From NCBI GenBank assembly GCA_021613335.1, contig JAJTWR010000260.1:1801501-1865500 (forward strand): DNA of 64,000 bases, read 5' to 3'. The notes beneath the pieces are model-generated. The model had not been told where the DNA came from and ran no database searches. It was given only the letters and a program-made list of their open reading frames with translations. Positions 62,581 to 64,000 of this stretch are shown here, piece after piece; the stretch's first letter is position 1, and the number at the start of each line of letters is the position of its first letter. The position numbers and the translations under genes were made by a program. This stretch comes from Whitmania pigra (Eukaryota > Annelida > Clitellata > Hirudinida > Haemopidae).

Positions 62581-64000
62581 TCCGCCACCTGTCTCGCATT
62601 CTTGGGCAAGGACAGCCACCTGCAACTCCTCACAGACGCTTCCGACGATGCAGCTGGAGCGGTCCTGGAACAGGTACAAGGTGGCCTCACTACACCGGTG
62701 GCGTTTTTCTCCAAGAAGTTCAGCCCGACGGAGACGCGGTACAGCACGTTCGGCAGGGAACTGTTGGCGATGTACCTGGCCGTGAAGCACTTCCAACACC
62801 TATTGGAAGGTCGTCAATTTACAATCTACACGGACCACAGGTCGCTCACATTTGCTTACAAGAGCGGATCCAGCCGGTACTCGCCCAGAGAAATACGGCA
62901 TCTGGATTTCCTCAGTCAGTTTGCAGCTGACATCAGGCACATCAAGGGAGACCAGAATGTCGTGGCAGATGCCTTGTCGCGCACCGACGTCAACGCCGTC
63001 ACAACCATCGATCTACAAGAGATAGCCGCACACCAAGCTGCAGAGACCCAGCTCCAGATCGACACGCCATCCCTGGAGATCATTGAGGTCCCACTACCAT
63101 CCAGCCACGGCAACATCTTCGTCGACGTCTCAACAGGAGTGCACAGACCGCTCGTCCCAGAGAAGCTGCGTCACAAGATATTTCTGAGCCTACACTTCTT
63201 ATCACATCCGGGTGCCCGTGCAACGTCAAAACTGGTGAGGCAACGTTTCGTCTGGCCAAACATGGACAAGGACATCAGAGCATGGTGCCGAGAGTGTCTG
63301 GCGTGCCAGAAGAGCAAGATCCACCGACACACTACGACGCCACCAGCAACATTCCCTCTGCCAAGCTGCCGCTTCCAGCACATCCATTTGGACCTGGTGG
63401 GACCACTTCCGTCATCGGAGGGACACACACACATCCTCACATGCGTGGATCGATTCACAAGATGGCCCATGGCTATACCCCTTTCCGACACCTCAACGGA
63501 AGCCATCGTCAAGAATTTCATGCTCTCATGGATTTCCAACTTTGGAGTGCCGGAAACCATCACCACGGACAGGGGTAGCCAATTTTCCTCACATATGTTT
63601 CATCAGTGGTGCAAGTTGTTAGGCATCCGCCACGTAAAAACAACGGCCTACCATCCTGCTGCTAACGGAATGGTGGAACGTTTCCACCGTCAACTCAAGG
63701 CAGCACTCATCGCACAGAACGCCACCAACACCGACAAGACAGATCTCTTACCCATGGCTCTTCTGGGGATCCGGGCAACCGTCAAAGAAGACCTTCAATG
63801 CTCTCCAGCCGAGTTGGTCTACGGGACGGCGTTGAGATTACCAGGAGAGTTTTCACCAGCAAGCGACTCCAACCCGCCGATTGGACAGTCAGGTTTCGTG
63901 GATCGTCTGAGGGAGCAAATGCAGGGTCTCAGGCCGCAACAACCAAGACAACGGCAGCAACCCGCGTACATCCCGAAGGACCTGGCCACGACACCACAAA
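62581..64000 (+). pseudogene. Gypsy pol, second part: RNase H and integrase, open at window edge
   Basis: In frame with the preceding part. RNase H shows LLTDASDDAAGAVLEQ and YTDHRSLTFAY, with GDQNVVADALSR at its end. Integrase has the His/Cys zinc motif (HFLSHPGARAT...CRECLACQKSK), LDLVGPLPSS, TTDRGSQFSSHMF and HPAANGMVERFHRQ, giving the D,D,E triad. No stop appears before 64000. Confidence 0.9.

Larger units (their letters stand above)
60281..64000 (+). mobile_element. Ty3/gypsy LTR retrotransposon, cut by the window edge
   Basis: Order: LTR, primer-binding site, gag, then protease, RT, RNase H and integrase, as in Ty3/gypsy elements. It begins just after the LINE tail. Base composition is markedly GC-richer than its surroundings. 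The 3' end and second LTR lie outside the window. gag is damaged and pol has one premature stop. Confidence 0.93.

Noticed and set aside
60455..63566. Minus-strand ORFs across the gypsy element
   Set aside because: They are antisense shadows of gag-pol, caused by its higher GC content.

Overview
The window is nuclear DNA from an AT-rich invertebrate metazoan. Genes have many short GT-AG introns, and the sequence is crowded with degraded and young transposable elements. Seven animal genes can be recognised. I cannot name the species. No bacterial operon, rRNA, CRISPR array or convincing tRNA gene was seen.

Gene-rich half (1-39.3 kb). In order: the 3' end of a synaptotagmin-7-like gene (+, 1996-3102); UTP20, the giant HEAT-repeat ribosome-biogenesis factor (-, 3218-16768); a FoxO forkhead factor (-, 18319-22916); POFUT2 O-fucosyltransferase (+, 25085-27580); a UBASH3/STS/TULA ubiquitin-binding histidine phosphatase (-, 27938-33069); and the splicing-associated J protein DNAJC8 (-, 37636-39341). 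For FoxO, POFUT2, UBASH3 and DNAJC8 every exon joins in frame. The first two genes converge with about 115 bp between stop codons. POFUT2 and UBASH3 also converge, and FoxO and POFUT2 diverge across a 304-bp (TTA)n tract. The neighbours have unrelated household and signalling roles and show no sign of being a cluster.

Transposon-rich half (39.3-64 kb). The only host gene is a six-exon tetraspanin (-, 51196-53029). The rest holds a broken LINE with an internal 268-bp tandem duplication; a hAT element (43033-44279) and its shrunken derivative (57314-57848); a three-level nest of hAT elements (45413-50447, containing 46228-48482, containing 47830-48383), each with a perfect 8-bp target duplication; and a 1.83-kb LTR element whose only large ORF begins with a SAP-like motif (53842-55671). 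Further right are a Tc1 remnant with direct repeats in its one visible end, a further hAT MITE, an RNase-H LINE broken by a 20-bp duplication, and a Ty3/gypsy element that runs off the right edge.

Most notable are the nested hAT series, the small tRNA-Leu-primed SAP-Gag LTR element, a UTP20 splice donor inside a 26-bp tandem array, and a FoxO whose second AKT site is one residue out of register.
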